Assembly: GCF_000331305.1 (NCBI RefSeq) | Contig: NZ_KB217478.1 | Location: forward strand, 5,429,595 to 5,493,594 | Direction: 5' to 3' | Source: Calothrix sp. PCC 7103 | Lineage (GTDB): Bacteria > Cyanobacteriota > Cyanobacteriia > Cyanobacteriales > Nostocaceae | DNA length: 64,000 nucleotides | In this document: positions 51,333 through 60,407 of the stretch, one piece after another | Layout of the letters: every line of letters starts with the position of its first letter | How positions within the stretch are numbered: the first letter of the stretch is position 1 | Program-made: the position numbers and the translations under genes | The notes under the pieces: model-generated | What the model saw: the letters and a program-made list of their open reading frames with translations, nothing else | Told to the model about the DNA's origin: nothing | Database searches by the model: none

Positions 51333-52082
51333 ATGGGCAGTAGTATTGAGAAGTCCCAAATGAACGATAAGTTACACTTGAATGGGCTACTTGAAGAAAT
51401 TTATCAACAGCTATTACCCCAGGTGAAGGTCGAAAGCGTTCACCCTCACGACCCGGTAGAAGTTGATAATTTGCCTCAACCCTGGCGCGTGTTAGGCAGA
51501 GGTAATTATGCTGCGGTATTTTGTCATCCTGATTACGCAGATGAAGTTGTAAAAATTTATGCACCGGGACGAGAGGGTTTTGAGGAAGAGATACAAGTGT
51601 ACAGTCGTCTTGGAGAGCATCCAGCATTTTCTCAATGCTATTATGCCAAACCAAACTTTTTAGTTTTAAAGCGTTTACTTGGTACAACTCTATACGACTG
51701 TATCCAACGAGGTATGCGGATACCGAAGCAAGTTATAGATGATATTGATGAAGCATTAGAATACGCACGAAAAAAAGGACTTTATCCTCACGATATTCAC
51801 GCGCGTAATGTGATGATGCATGAAGGTAGAGGTTATGTGGTAGATATATCAGACTTTCTTCATCAAGAGAGTTGCTCGAAATGGGACAACTTTAAAAAAG
51901 CATACTATTGGCTCTACCGTCCTATACTGCGTCCACTTGGGCTACGGGTACCTTACTTCGTCCTTGATATCATCCGCAAGGGTTATCGTGCTTTTTCTAC
52001 GTTCACAAAAAGTTGTCATCGACAATTAGGGATGTTACTTGGTCACAAATCTTCAAAACATCTCAAACGCTTTAAAAGATAG
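51333..52082 (+). CDS. RIO-like atypical protein kinase
   Basis: The 249-residue protein has a glycine loop VLGRGNYAAVF, a beta-3 lysine in DEVVKIYAPG, and a catalytic loop YPHDIHARNVMM. The metal-binding motif reads VVDISDFLHQ, that is DIS rather than DFG, as in RIO-like kinases. The C-terminal 60 residues are basic (SFTKSC and LGHKSSKHLKRFKR) and may bind nucleic acid or membrane. Target unknown. It follows recN after a repeat-filled gap and is probably separate from it. Confidence 0.8.
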   Translation: MGSSIEKSQMNDKLHLNGLLEEIYQQLLPQVKVESVHPHDPVEVDNLPQPWRVLGRGNYAAVFCHPDYADEVVKIYAPGREGFEEEIQVYSRLGEHPAFSQCYYAKPNFLVLKRLLGTTLYDCIQRGMRIPKQVIDDIDEALEYARKKGLYPHDIHARNVMMHEGRGYVVDISDFLHQESCSKWDNFKKAYYWLYRPILRPLGLRVPYFVLDIIRKGYRAFSTFTKSCHRQLGMLLGHKSSKHLKRFKR

Positions 52083-52267
52083 TTAACCTGTTTATATTAA
52101 AAAATTATTGCTCTTGAATTAATTTAATACATTTTTCGCATAGCAGTAAATATAACCTGCGGAAGCTTATATTTAGCTGAATTCAGCCCTCAGAAAGATG
52201 GAGAATAAGTCATTTATTTCTTACTCTTTCAATTAAGGAATATAAAACCACATGAGGGCAAATAATT

Positions 52268-53251
52268 ATGGTACTTCATAAACTTGGAGATTTCGATCCA
52301 GATTACCGCCAGACTTTTGAAGGAAATGATATCAAAGGTTTGAGTGTTTATGCTGAAGCAAGCGATGAAAAAATTGGTACTATCAGCGATGTATTAGTAG
52401 ACGAAGAAGGTCGTTTCCGCTATTTTATTGTTGATTTAGGCTTTTGGATTTTTGGTAAGAAGGTATTATTACCAGTTGGTCGCTCACGCATCGACCATAC
52501 TGCTGACCGTGTTTATGCTATTGGTATGACACGTGAGCAAGCAGATGCACTACCAGAATTTAATAACGATCTTGCTATAGATTACGATTACGAAGAGAAT
52601 GTTCGCGGAGTTTATCGCGGTTCATCCAGCAATGTTCGTACTTCTGATGTAACAAGTACTGCACCCCTAGAAGCATCAACACCATTAGATGCATCAATGC
52701 CTCTCGATGCTTCCACAGCAGCAATGGGTACAGCATATACTACAGGCACCGCCGCAGTTCCAGCACCTGCATCTGAATCACGTAAAATTGCTGACACACC
52801 TATCTACAATCGTGATGCATATACATACAAAGATGAACCATCATTGTATGACCTGAATGAGCAAGACCACCAAACATTACGTTTATACGAAGAACGTTTA
52901 GTTGCCAACAAGCAGCGTCGTAAATCAGGTGAAGTTGCCATTGGTAAGCATGTTGAGACAGAAACCGCGCGAGTTGCCGTTCCAGTTGAAAAAGAAAGAG
53001 TAGTTGTTGAGCGTGTAACTCCTACTGATGCAGGTAGAGCAGTAACTCCCGACGCAACCGCATTCCGCTCTGGTGAAGTAGCTCACGTAGATATTTACGA
53101 AGAAACTCCTGATATCCATAAAGAAACTGTTGTTCGTGAAGAAGTTCGCGTTAGTAAAGTTGTAGACCAAGATACAGTCGAAGCACAAGAAACAATTCGT
53201 CGTGAAGAATTAGACGTAAATGCTCCTGGTCTCGATGTTGATCAACGCTAA
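52268..53251 (+). CDS. PRC-barrel and DUF2382 stress protein
   Basis: The 327-residue protein has an N-terminal PRC-barrel (about 20-90: NDIKGLSVYAEASDEKIGTI, then RYFIVDLGFWIFGKKVLLPV). An Ala/Thr/Ser linker follows (130-190), then a DUF2382 domain (LRLYEERLVANKQRRKSGEV, then TETARVAVPVEKERVVVERV, ending VVREEVRVSKVVDQDTVEAQ). DUF2382 proteins respond to desiccation, cold and osmotic stress in cyanobacteria. A second family member follows at 53435. No signal peptide. Confidence 0.88.
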   Translation: MVLHKLGDFDPDYRQTFEGNDIKGLSVYAEASDEKIGTISDVLVDEEGRFRYFIVDLGFWIFGKKVLLPVGRSRIDHTADRVYAIGMTREQADALPEFNNDLAIDYDYEENVRGVYRGSSSNVRTSDVTSTAPLEASTPLDASMPLDASTAAMGTAYTTGTAAVPAPASESRKIADTPIYNRDAYTYKDEPSLYDLNEQDHQTLRLYEERLVANKQRRKSGEVAIGKHVETETARVAVPVEKERVVVERVTPTDAGRAVTPDATAFRSGEVAHVDIYEETPDIHKETVVREEVRVSKVVDQDTVEAQETIRREELDVNAPGLDVDQR

Positions 53252-53285
53252 GAAATTTCAAAAATTATCTTGTACACTCCTCTTG

Positions 53286-53352
53286 TGGGGTGGGCATCCT
53301 TGCCCGCCCTAAAGTAAGAAATAAAACAGTCAGGAATGCCTGTTCCACAAGA
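53286..53352. repeat. Two family B repeats in tandem
   Basis: GGGGTGGGCATCCTTGCCCG at 53286 and AACAGTCAGGAATGCCTGTT at about 53324, between the two DUF2382 genes. The second is imperfect. Confidence 0.65.
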
Positions 53353-53434
53353 TTGATATATTAAAACCTTTTTTAAAACCTTTTTTATAAAGAAAAAATA
53401 AATTTACATTTATAAATTTACCAAGGATTGAGTT

Positions 53435-54331
53435 ATGACAGTCGCTTCAGAAAACGTGAGTAATTTACATAGTACAGATAAACAAGCACAAATTATATCT
53501 TTACTAACCAATCTCAATAAAAAAATCAGAAATTTTGCTGTAGTTGATAGAGAGTTAGAGGAGGTTGGCGCCGTTAAAGATGTGATAATTGACTCTAATC
53601 GCCAAATTAGCTTTATTATAACTGACCATCAAACTACACCAAGACTATTTATACTAAAGGGTCAACACGTTCAAAAAATAGACCCACAGCTTAGAAAAAT
53701 CTTTCTAATTATAGATAGTACACAAATCAAGAACCTACCAGAATATCAAGAACGAAACATGGAAATAAATACAGACGCGCAAGGTTTATCTTCAGATAGC
53801 TACGTTGCAGATTCTCATATAGCTGATGCTAAATCAGAAATACATACGCATCAAACGACCTTGCAAAGCGAAGACGTAATTAAGTTACTTGAAGAACGGT
53901 TAGTTGTTGACCGCACTAAGCGAAAAATTGGTGAAATAATTGTTCGTAAAGAAATTGAAACCCGAATGGTGACAATTCCTGTTCGTCGTGAAAGATTAAT
54001 TGTAGAACAGTTAAGTCCCGAACATAAGCAACTCGCAAATATTGACTTAGGGGAAGAACAATTAACGCACGAAGAGTCAATACCAGTTAGCTCAACTCCA
54101 GCAATGCCATTAACGACTAGTTTTGAAGGTAGCTTGACTGTTACTGGAGAGTTCAGTTCGCCAAAAGTCGCAAGTTTGTTACTTAATGCTATTGCCTTGG
54201 AGCGTAATCATGGTTGTCAACGAATACAAGTTACTATCGCTGTTGATAATGAGCAACTTCAACAAAAATACCAAGAATGGTTTGCACGTACTTCCATTGG
54301 AAACCGTCAGAACAATGGTAATGGAAAATAA
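53435..54331 (+). CDS. PRC-like and DUF2382 protein, second copy
   Basis: The 298-residue protein has a diverged PRC-like start (NKKIRNFAVVDRELEEVGAV and KDVIIDSNRQISFIITDHQT) and a DUF2382 core near 148-195 (VIKLLEERLVVDRTKRKIGE, IETRMVTIPVRRERLIVEQL). The rest (SFEGSLTVTGEFSSPKVASL, then LLNAIALERNHGCQRIQVTI) is a different alpha/beta domain not found in the first copy. It is probably a divergent duplicate serving the same stress response. Confidence 0.8.
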   Translation: MTVASENVSNLHSTDKQAQIISLLTNLNKKIRNFAVVDRELEEVGAVKDVIIDSNRQISFIITDHQTTPRLFILKGQHVQKIDPQLRKIFLIIDSTQIKNLPEYQERNMEINTDAQGLSSDSYVADSHIADAKSEIHTHQTTLQSEDVIKLLEERLVVDRTKRKIGEIIVRKEIETRMVTIPVRRERLIVEQLSPEHKQLANIDLGEEQLTHEESIPVSSTPAMPLTTSFEGSLTVTGEFSSPKVASLLLNAIALERNHGCQRIQVTIAVDNEQLQQKYQEWFARTSIGNRQNNGNGK

Positions 54332-54512
54332 AGAATTTATTAAATTATGAAACAATTTATGCAATTTGGGCGCCATGTGGCTGCCTTTTTTTTGGTTGAT
54401 GTAAAAGTTATAATTCTTAATATATGGTTTTTACCTAGAAAAATTCGGAATAACCCCGTTAGCTAGTTGTTAAAAGTTGTAGGCTAGAATAGTGGGTATT
54501 TTGATATAAGCA

Positions 54513-54830
54513 ATGAATTCGGTGTATATCCTTGTCGTGGTGGTTTTAGCTACGGGCGGGATAATAGGGAGTGTTGGTGACAAATTCGAGAAAAGAGTTC
54601 GTAAACAGCGCTTATCGCTATTTTTCCTGCGTCCAAAACATCCAATTTTACTGATAGCTTTTTTTACAGGCGTACTTATTTCAGCTTCAACGCTTTTTAT
54701 TGTGTTTGCTGCTGATGCGGGGTTGCGAGACACGGTGTTTCAAATTGATGCTTTGCAGAGGGATATTAGTCTTAAGCAGGAAGAGTTGGATGTGTTAATT
54801 AGGCAGATTCAAAGTTTGGGGAATGCTTAG
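54513..54830 (+). CDS. Short DUF3084-like membrane protein
   Basis: The 105-residue protein has two membrane helices: YILVVVVLATGGIIGSVGDK and LLIAFFTGVLISASTLFIVF. RKQRLSLFFLRPKHP lies between them, and a helix FQIDALQRDISLKQEELDVL ends it. This is the N-terminus of DUF3084, but full family members run to about 400 residues. The frame ends in a proper stop with a family B hairpin after it, so it is either a natural short form or an old truncation. Confidence 0.7.
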   Translation: MNSVYILVVVVLATGGIIGSVGDKFEKRVRKQRLSLFFLRPKHPILLIAFFTGVLISASTLFIVFAADAGLRDTVFQIDALQRDISLKQEELDVLIRQIQSLGNA

Positions 54831-54844
54831 GCATGTTTGGGAAT

Positions 54845-54869
54845 GGGGCGGGCTTTCTATGCCCGCTCC
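54845..54869. repeat. Family B palindrome
   Basis: GGGGCGGGCTTTCTATGCCC, closing with GCTCC. It lies between the convergent DUF3084-like and histidine kinase genes. Confidence 0.7.
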
Positions 54870-54894
54870 ACAAAAGAGTAAGTATACAAAAATA

Positions 54895-56256
54895 CTATAC
54901 TAGGGGTAGTAGTATTTCAAATTCGGTTCCGGCGCCTGGTTTAGAGTGAATTTTAAATTTGCCACCGTGTCTTGCTGTAATAATACGGTAGCTAGCGGCG
55001 AGGGTTGTTTCTTTGTCTGCACGCTTTTCGACCGAAAATGATTCGATTATTTGTTGTTGGGTTTCTTCGGATATTGCCTTGCTGTTATCGGCGATTCGTA
55101 CTGAAACCCAGCGTGAGTCAACTGCGCTACTTGTTGTTGGTGGCAAAGAAATTACCTCGGTTATAATCTCAATTCGAGGTTTTTCTTGCTTACAAGTGAT
55201 ATCAAGATTATTATATTGCTGTCGGATTGCTTCATCGAGTAGGCTATCGACTGACCGACTCAAAATATTCATAAATACTTGATTGAGTTGCCCTAGGAAA
55301 CAATATACAGGGGGTAATGACCCATAATTTCTAATTATTTCTATTTCACCTTTGACTCGGCTATTAATCAATAAGATAACGTTTTCAATTATTGTGTGTA
55401 TATCTGCTGGTTTGGGGTAAACTGCATCAATATGACAAAAGTTTTGTAAACTGGTTACAAGTTTTTTGAGCCGTTCTGCTCCTGTTCGGATACTTGTAAG
55501 CGATTTATTTAAGTCTTGCTCTAAAAAATCAAATTCTATATCTTGCATCAAATAGACGATATGTTCTGAGGGGTTGACTAATTCCCGGTTATAAGCAGCA
55601 ATCAGTTTTAATAAGTCTTGGGTATAGTTAGAAACGTGGGTTAAGTTACCCCATATAAAATTTACTGGGTCAAGAATTTCGTGGGCGACTCCATCGACTA
55701 ATCGCCCTAGAGAAGCCATTTTGTCGTTTTGGATAATTTGCGCTTGGCTACGTTCGTACCTGACTTGTGTTTCTATACCCCGAATTTGCCATGATGCAAT
55801 ATTTAATTCTGATATATCAAGTAAGCAATAGGTACCTTCAGACGATTTGACAACAACAGGTTCGCTCACTAGTTCAGGAGAACGTCTTAATGCTAGTTGC
55901 ATTGCCGTCAAAATAGAAGTTGTCTCAGACAAAAGTAACACACCAGTCCGGGCATAACTGTAAAGAATACTCAGGGGTTGCTCAAAAAACATTTCCTTCC
56001 CAAACGGGCGAATTAAAAATTCTAATAACTGGCGCCGCGAAAGCATTCCTATGTAATTACCGTCTTCGAGTAGTATCACCCCAGGTACAAGCGGGTATTT
56101 CTCAAACACTTGAGCAACACAGGCGCCTGTACAGGATGTTTTGACCTCGAATGTGTATAATGACAATTCTTGCAGCGTAGAGTCTAGACTTAGATCACCT
56201 CTATTGCCTTCGATAAGAATTGGCGCATTGATTTCGGAAACAAATTCTTGTTGCAC
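54895..56256 (-). CDS. CBS-like sensor histidine kinase with degenerate ATP-binding site
   Basis: The 453-residue protein has an N-terminal CBS-pair-like region (about 25-155: VAQVFEKYPLVPGVILLEDG, then NYIGMLSRRQLLEFL) and a coiled linker. H-box: GVAHEILDPVNFIWGNLTHV. The ATPase half is worn: the N-box reads MNILSRSVDSL with arginine where the second asparagine is expected, G1 reads ADNSKAI for DNGPGI, and the G2 lid reads KETTLAASYRII for GTGLGLxxxxxI. It probably does not bind ATP well and may be a pseudokinase or phosphatase-like dimerisation partner. Confidence 0.85.
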   Translation of the reverse strand: MQQEFVSEINAPILIEGNRGDLSLDSTLQELSLYTFEVKTSCTGACVAQVFEKYPLVPGVILLEDGNYIGMLSRRQLLEFLIRPFGKEMFFEQPLSILYSYARTGVLLLSETTSILTAMQLALRRSPELVSEPVVVKSSEGTYCLLDISELNIASWQIRGIETQVRYERSQAQIIQNDKMASLGRLVDGVAHEILDPVNFIWGNLTHVSNYTQDLLKLIAAYNRELVNPSEHIVYLMQDIEFDFLEQDLNKSLTSIRTGAERLKKLVTSLQNFCHIDAVYPKPADIHTIIENVILLINSRVKGEIEIIRNYGSLPPVYCFLGQLNQVFMNILSRSVDSLLDEAIRQQYNNLDITCKQEKPRIEIITEVISLPPTTSSAVDSRWVSVRIADNSKAISEETQQQIIESFSVEKRADKETTLAASYRIITARHGGKFKIHSKPGAGTEFEILLPLV

Positions 56257-56791
56257 TCTAGACCCTGATTATTCATTAATTTACGTTCTTAAAATATTGC
56301 TAACGATAAATCGCTAGCTCTTCTAGGCTATTTCAGTTTTGCGTTTTGCGGTATGTGGAAAATAGGGAATAGCAATTTTGTGCCAATTGGTAAACCTCCG
56401 AGCCATTTTGATTTTAAAAGCTTTGTAAAATATCAATAAAATTACGTAAAGTTTTCTTTTTTATGAGCAATTTTACTGTAAGTATATTCATGGCTAGATA
56501 AATATTGTATGTAAGTATCATCATCAATGAACAAATACTATGCTGTTATTTCTGATGTAATCTATATATAATTCATGATACATTTGTATAATTTTTTACA
56601 AAAATATGTCCAAACTAAGTATGGAACAATAATTATTAGTAAGTAGACAATGTAACAAGTGCTACTTTAATTTCAACGTCAAACTCTGTTTAAGTTATAT
56701 TTAATTACCTGTACTTGTTTTTGATCCCCATTTCGATACAATGCGGGAACATAACTATTAATGCTAATCTCCGCTTTGCTCCAGCACACTT
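56257..56791. other. Divergent intergenic region
   Basis: 535 A/T-rich bases between the kinase and the permease. I see no coding frame, tRNA or clear operator. ATACATTTGTAT at about 56579 is a short palindrome. No Zur-type 7-1-7 palindrome was found before the permease. Confidence 0.5.
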
Positions 56792-57847
56792 ATGAATCAA
56801 CTGAGTAACGGTTTTACGATATTTCTAAGTTTATTAGTCGAGGCGATACCATTTTTGCTGCTTGGGGTTTTGTTCTCTAGTGTGCTGCTGTTCATGGTTG
56901 ATGAGCGCAAGCTAGTTGAAAGAATGCCAAGGAACCCTTTATTGGGGGCATTTGTTGGTAGTTTAGTAGGCTTTTTGTTCCCTGTCTGTGAATGTGGCAA
57001 CGTTCCAGTCGCTCGTCGTTTGTTGATGCAAGGGGTTCCTACATCCGTTGCAATTGGCTTTTTGTTAGCGGCGCCTACAATAAACCCGATTGTAATTTGG
57101 TCTACATGGACGGCATTTCGCGACCAGCCAGAAATTGTAGTGCTACGGGTAGTATTTTCCTTGGTAATAGCAACAATCGTTGGTTGGGTATTTAGCTTTC
57201 AAAAAGATTTAACGCCACTAGTGCAACCAGCTATCGCGCGCTATCTCAAATTCAACCCACCCCCACAACAATCGTCAAAACGTCGTAGTGGCACAGGGCA
57301 AAATACTAGAGTGCAAACGGGTAATTCAACATTATTACAGTCGGGCACTTATATTTTGGGTGGTTCGTCTTCTGGTCAAATTACTCGTATCGACACAACT
57401 CCAGAAGAAGTGGCAATCGCCAATCAAACAAAACCAATGTCTGATAAATTGCGCCTGGTGTTGGATAATATTATTCAGGAACTGCGCGAGTTAGGGGCAG
57501 TAATGGTTATAGGTAGTGCAGTTGCAGCAGCGATTCAAGTACTTGCACCTCGCGATATAATATTGAGTCTGGGCGCCGGAACCGTAAGTTCAATCGTCGC
57601 AATGCTTGTACTAGCAGTAGTAGTATCGATTTGTTCTACAGTAGATTCATTTTTTGCCTTGTCATTTGCTTCTGCTTTCACAAGTGGTTCATTGCTAGCA
57701 TTTCTGGTATTTGGGCCAATGGTGGATATTAAAGGTATTGGGCTGATGCTATCAATTTTTAAGCCACGAGCATTGTTTTATTTATTTACATTGGCAGGAC
57801 TACTAACATTTTTGATGACGCTATTTTTGAATTTACACGTCTTTTAA
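56792..57847 (+). CDS. YraQ/DUF318 family permease
   Basis: The 351-residue protein has about eight helices. It has the family motifs LLVEAIPFLLLGVLFSSVLL and FPVCECGNVPVARRLLMQGV, with Cys-x-Cys, then VPTSVAIGFLLAAPTINPIV and later STVDSFFALSFASAFTSGSL. A hydrophilic loop of about 75 residues separates the halves. The CECG motif suggests metal or metalloid handling, as in ArsP, but the substrate is not known. The stop is 6 bases before the TIGR03943 gene, so they form a unit. Confidence 0.88.
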   Translation: MNQLSNGFTIFLSLLVEAIPFLLLGVLFSSVLLFMVDERKLVERMPRNPLLGAFVGSLVGFLFPVCECGNVPVARRLLMQGVPTSVAIGFLLAAPTINPIVIWSTWTAFRDQPEIVVLRVVFSLVIATIVGWVFSFQKDLTPLVQPAIARYLKFNPPPQQSSKRRSGTGQNTRVQTGNSTLLQSGTYILGGSSSGQITRIDTTPEEVAIANQTKPMSDKLRLVLDNIIQELRELGAVMVIGSAVAAAIQVLAPRDIILSLGAGTVSSIVAMLVLAVVVSICSTVDSFFALSFASAFTSGSLLAFLVFGPMVDIKGIGLMLSIFKPRALFYLFTLAGLLTFLMTLFLNLHVF

Positions 57848-57853
57848 TATCAA

Positions 57854-58627
57854 ATGACTAGTCAAACGAATACTAAACCCAAAATTTCTCCGAAACTTCT
57901 AGCTTGGCTCGATGTTGTAGCAATTGGTTCTTGGGGAGTTTTGATGTTGAAATACTGGCAAACTGGTAAATTAAACATTCTAATTCACCCTGATTATTTT
58001 TGGTTAATAATTGTCGCGAGCATAGGATTATTATTAGTTGCTTTTTTAAAGGCTAAAGAGTTGTTGCAAAGGCGCCGCTATAACGAAATAGTAGGCGCCC
58101 AACACATAGCAGTTTTTCCTCCTGGTTGGAGTAGTTCGTTATTAATAATTACAGCGCTTCTAGGGTTTTTTATTACACCCCAAGTTTTTGCCTCTTCTAG
58201 CGCGATGGATAGAAGCGTCACCGAGTTACTCGGACCTACACGTTCCCAACCGCAAGCTTTCCGTGCTTCAGTTCGTCCAGAAGAAAGGTCATTAGTCGAG
58301 TGGATACGGACTCTTAGTGTTTACCCAGAACCTGATGCTTATACAGGGCAAAGAGCAAAAGTTCAAGGTTTTGCCATGTATCCCAAAGATATTGGTCAAG
58401 ACTTTATGATGCTGTCAAGGTTTGTAATTACTTGTTGTGCTGCTGACGCTTATCCAGTAGGAATACCCGTCAAACTATCTGAAGGTCGAGATAAATACCC
58501 CGCTGATAAATGGTTTGAGGTTGAAGGCAAAATCATTACAGAAACCTTTAATGGAAAACGTCACCTCACCATTAACGCTACATCTATTAAAGAAATTCCA
58601 CAACCAAAAAATCCTTACAGTTCATAA
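57854..58627 (+). CDS. TIGR03943 family permease-associated protein
   Basis: The 257-residue protein has three or four N-terminal helices (LLAWLDVVAIGSWGVLMLKY, then DYFWLIIVASIGLLLVAFL, then SSLLIITALLGFFITPQVFA) and a soluble domain with FAMYPKDIGQDFMMLSRFVI, TCCAADAYPVGIPVKLSEGR. The TCC motif and pairing with DUF318 permeases define the family, called a putative permease subunit. Some such pairs are zinc-regulated in other bacteria; no Zur site was seen here. Confidence 0.88.
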   Translation: MTSQTNTKPKISPKLLAWLDVVAIGSWGVLMLKYWQTGKLNILIHPDYFWLIIVASIGLLLVAFLKAKELLQRRRYNEIVGAQHIAVFPPGWSSSLLIITALLGFFITPQVFASSSAMDRSVTELLGPTRSQPQAFRASVRPEERSLVEWIRTLSVYPEPDAYTGQRAKVQGFAMYPKDIGQDFMMLSRFVITCCAADAYPVGIPVKLSEGRDKYPADKWFEVEGKIITETFNGKRHLTINATSIKEIPQPKNPYSS

Positions 58628-58633
58628 AACCCA

Positions 58634-58648
58634 AGAAACCCGGTTTCT
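58634..58648. repeat. AGAAACCCGGTTTCT palindrome before an ATG
   Basis: Lies 7 bases after the TIGR03943 stop and 4 bases before the next ATG, like the copy at 17212, so it fills the ribosome-binding region. Confidence 0.85.
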
Positions 58649-58652
58649 ACAA

Positions 58653-60155
58653 ATGGCTAGAAAAAAGTTTTCATTATTACCTATTGACCGTATTTCTATT
58701 GCCCTGATATTAATAATATCTGTACTAATTGGTATACTACTTATCCAAGGTGATGTTGTTAGGGCAAGCGTCAGAAACTTTAGTTGGGAAAATCAAAAAG
58801 TCGGCGCCGATGATACTTCTTTCAGCATGACATTTAGTCGTCCAATGGATGCTAAAAGTGTTGAAAATAATTTTAAAATAGACCCACCATTAGCTGGGAA
58901 GTATAGCTGGGCAGGACGACGGATGGTGTACACGCTGTTAACTCCGGCGCCTTATGGTACAAATTATAAAGTTCAATTACAGGGAGCAGTCGATAAGTTT
59001 GCCAAAAAACAGGGTAAAAACTTAACGCTTCAACCTTTTTCAGGCGCCTTCCGCACGCGCGACCGTGCGATTCTTTATATTGGTGCGACAGGAGAAGAAC
59101 AAGGAAGGTTAGTACTTCAGAACTTGACGCAAAACCAAAAAACAGTCCTTACTCCCAAAGACCTAGCGGTTATGGACTTTAAACCTTATCCAGAAGGAGA
59201 TAAAGTTTTATTCTCTGCACGTGCGAAAACAAACCAAGATTTGCTCTCCAGCAAAATATATACTGTCACAACCGGCTTTCCGAGTAAACCCACCGAAGAA
59301 GCACAACCCGCAAGTCGAGTGGACTTGGTACTAGATAGCGATGGGTATCAAAATTTAAAATTCGATTTATCACCCGATGGCAAGACTATTGTTATTCAAC
59401 GTGGCAAAAAAGATAGTCCTGGTGACTTTGGGTTATGGTTTATGTCCGCACATAAAGATTCTTCCGAAGGAAGTAAACTTACTCGTCTAGAAAGTCAACC
59501 AAGTGGAGACTTTTTAATTACTCCCGATAGTAAAGGGGTAGCTGTTGCTCAAGGTGAAGGTGCAGCAATTTTGCCATTACAAAAAGACGGTAGCAAACCA
59601 CTTGACTTTTTACCTCAGTTTGGCTTAGTACAAGCGTTTTCTAAAGATGGGACACAAGCTGCGATGGTTAAGTTTAACCGCGACTTTCAAAACCCGACTC
59701 GCTCGTTATTTTTAGTCACAAACCAAGGTGTAAACAAAGAACTGATAAAAACCACAGGTACAATAATGGGTTGTCAATTTGACACGGCATCTCCGAACCT
59801 TTACTGTTTAATTACCCAATTATTACCTGGCGATCAATTTTTGGAACAGCCATATTTTATAGCCATTAACTTAAAAACAGGGCAACAAAAAGCATTACTA
59901 GTTCTTCCAGCAGGGCAACGTAATATACAAATGAGTCTTGCACCCGATGGTTTAGGTTTGCTGTTCGACCAAGTAGTAAGCCAAGAAGGTGGCGTCTCAA
60001 CAACTAGCAACTTAAAAACCTCATCAGGTGAAACAATATCAGGCAGTAGTCTTTGGCTAATGCCCTTGCTACCCGTTGCCGACACATCAAATGCCGCCGA
60101 AATAAAACCCGAACAACTACCAATAGCTGGCTTTTACCCACGTTGGCTCCCTTAA
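58653..60155 (+). CDS. Secreted Ig-like and beta-propeller protein
   Basis: The 500-residue protein has an N-terminal membrane anchor (ISIALILIISVLIGILLIQG) and a Big_5-like Ig domain (about 35-130: DDTSFSMTFSRPMDAKSVEN, then YKVQLQGAVDK). A series of four-stranded TolB/WD-like repeats follows (LKFDLSPDGKTIVIQRGKKD, then FLITPDSKGVAVAQGEGAAI, then MSLAPDGLGLLFDQVVSQEG). It is likely extracytoplasmic. The ATG at 58653 fits the anchor; a longer frame from 58515 overlaps the TIGR03943 gene and is rejected. It may be the exported partner of the permease pair. Confidence 0.75.
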   Translation: MARKKFSLLPIDRISIALILIISVLIGILLIQGDVVRASVRNFSWENQKVGADDTSFSMTFSRPMDAKSVENNFKIDPPLAGKYSWAGRRMVYTLLTPAPYGTNYKVQLQGAVDKFAKKQGKNLTLQPFSGAFRTRDRAILYIGATGEEQGRLVLQNLTQNQKTVLTPKDLAVMDFKPYPEGDKVLFSARAKTNQDLLSSKIYTVTTGFPSKPTEEAQPASRVDLVLDSDGYQNLKFDLSPDGKTIVIQRGKKDSPGDFGLWFMSAHKDSSEGSKLTRLESQPSGDFLITPDSKGVAVAQGEGAAILPLQKDGSKPLDFLPQFGLVQAFSKDGTQAAMVKFNRDFQNPTRSLFLVTNQGVNKELIKTTGTIMGCQFDTASPNLYCLITQLLPGDQFLEQPYFIAINLKTGQQKALLVLPAGQRNIQMSLAPDGLGLLFDQVVSQEGGVSTTSNLKTSSGETISGSSLWLMPLLPVADTSNAAEIKPEQLPIAGFYPRWLP

Positions 60156-60159
60156 TAAG

Positions 60160-60252
60160 TGCTGAGTGTAAAGTGCGCTCGTGCTGAGTAGTACATTATA
60201 ATTTTTAACTCTTAACTCTTTCTTCCACTCAGCATTCAGCACTCAGTACTTT
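60160..60252. repeat. GTGCTGAGT repeats in both orientations
   Basis: GTGCTGAGTG at 60159 and about 60181, answered by CACTCAGCATTCAGCACTCA at about 60226. It makes an imperfect hairpin in the 250-base gap after the propeller gene. Confidence 0.65.
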
Positions 60253-60407
60253 CTATTTTTATAAGTACAATTAGTGCTATAAAATACTATAAACAGGTTT
60301 GTAAGCCCTAGGTCGCTTCAAGAGTGTTCTAGGTAAAATTTTATAAGAAATGCGCTGAAAACCCTTGCTCTTGACACCGAAATAATTTTTAAACTTGTGG
60401 GTGAGTG

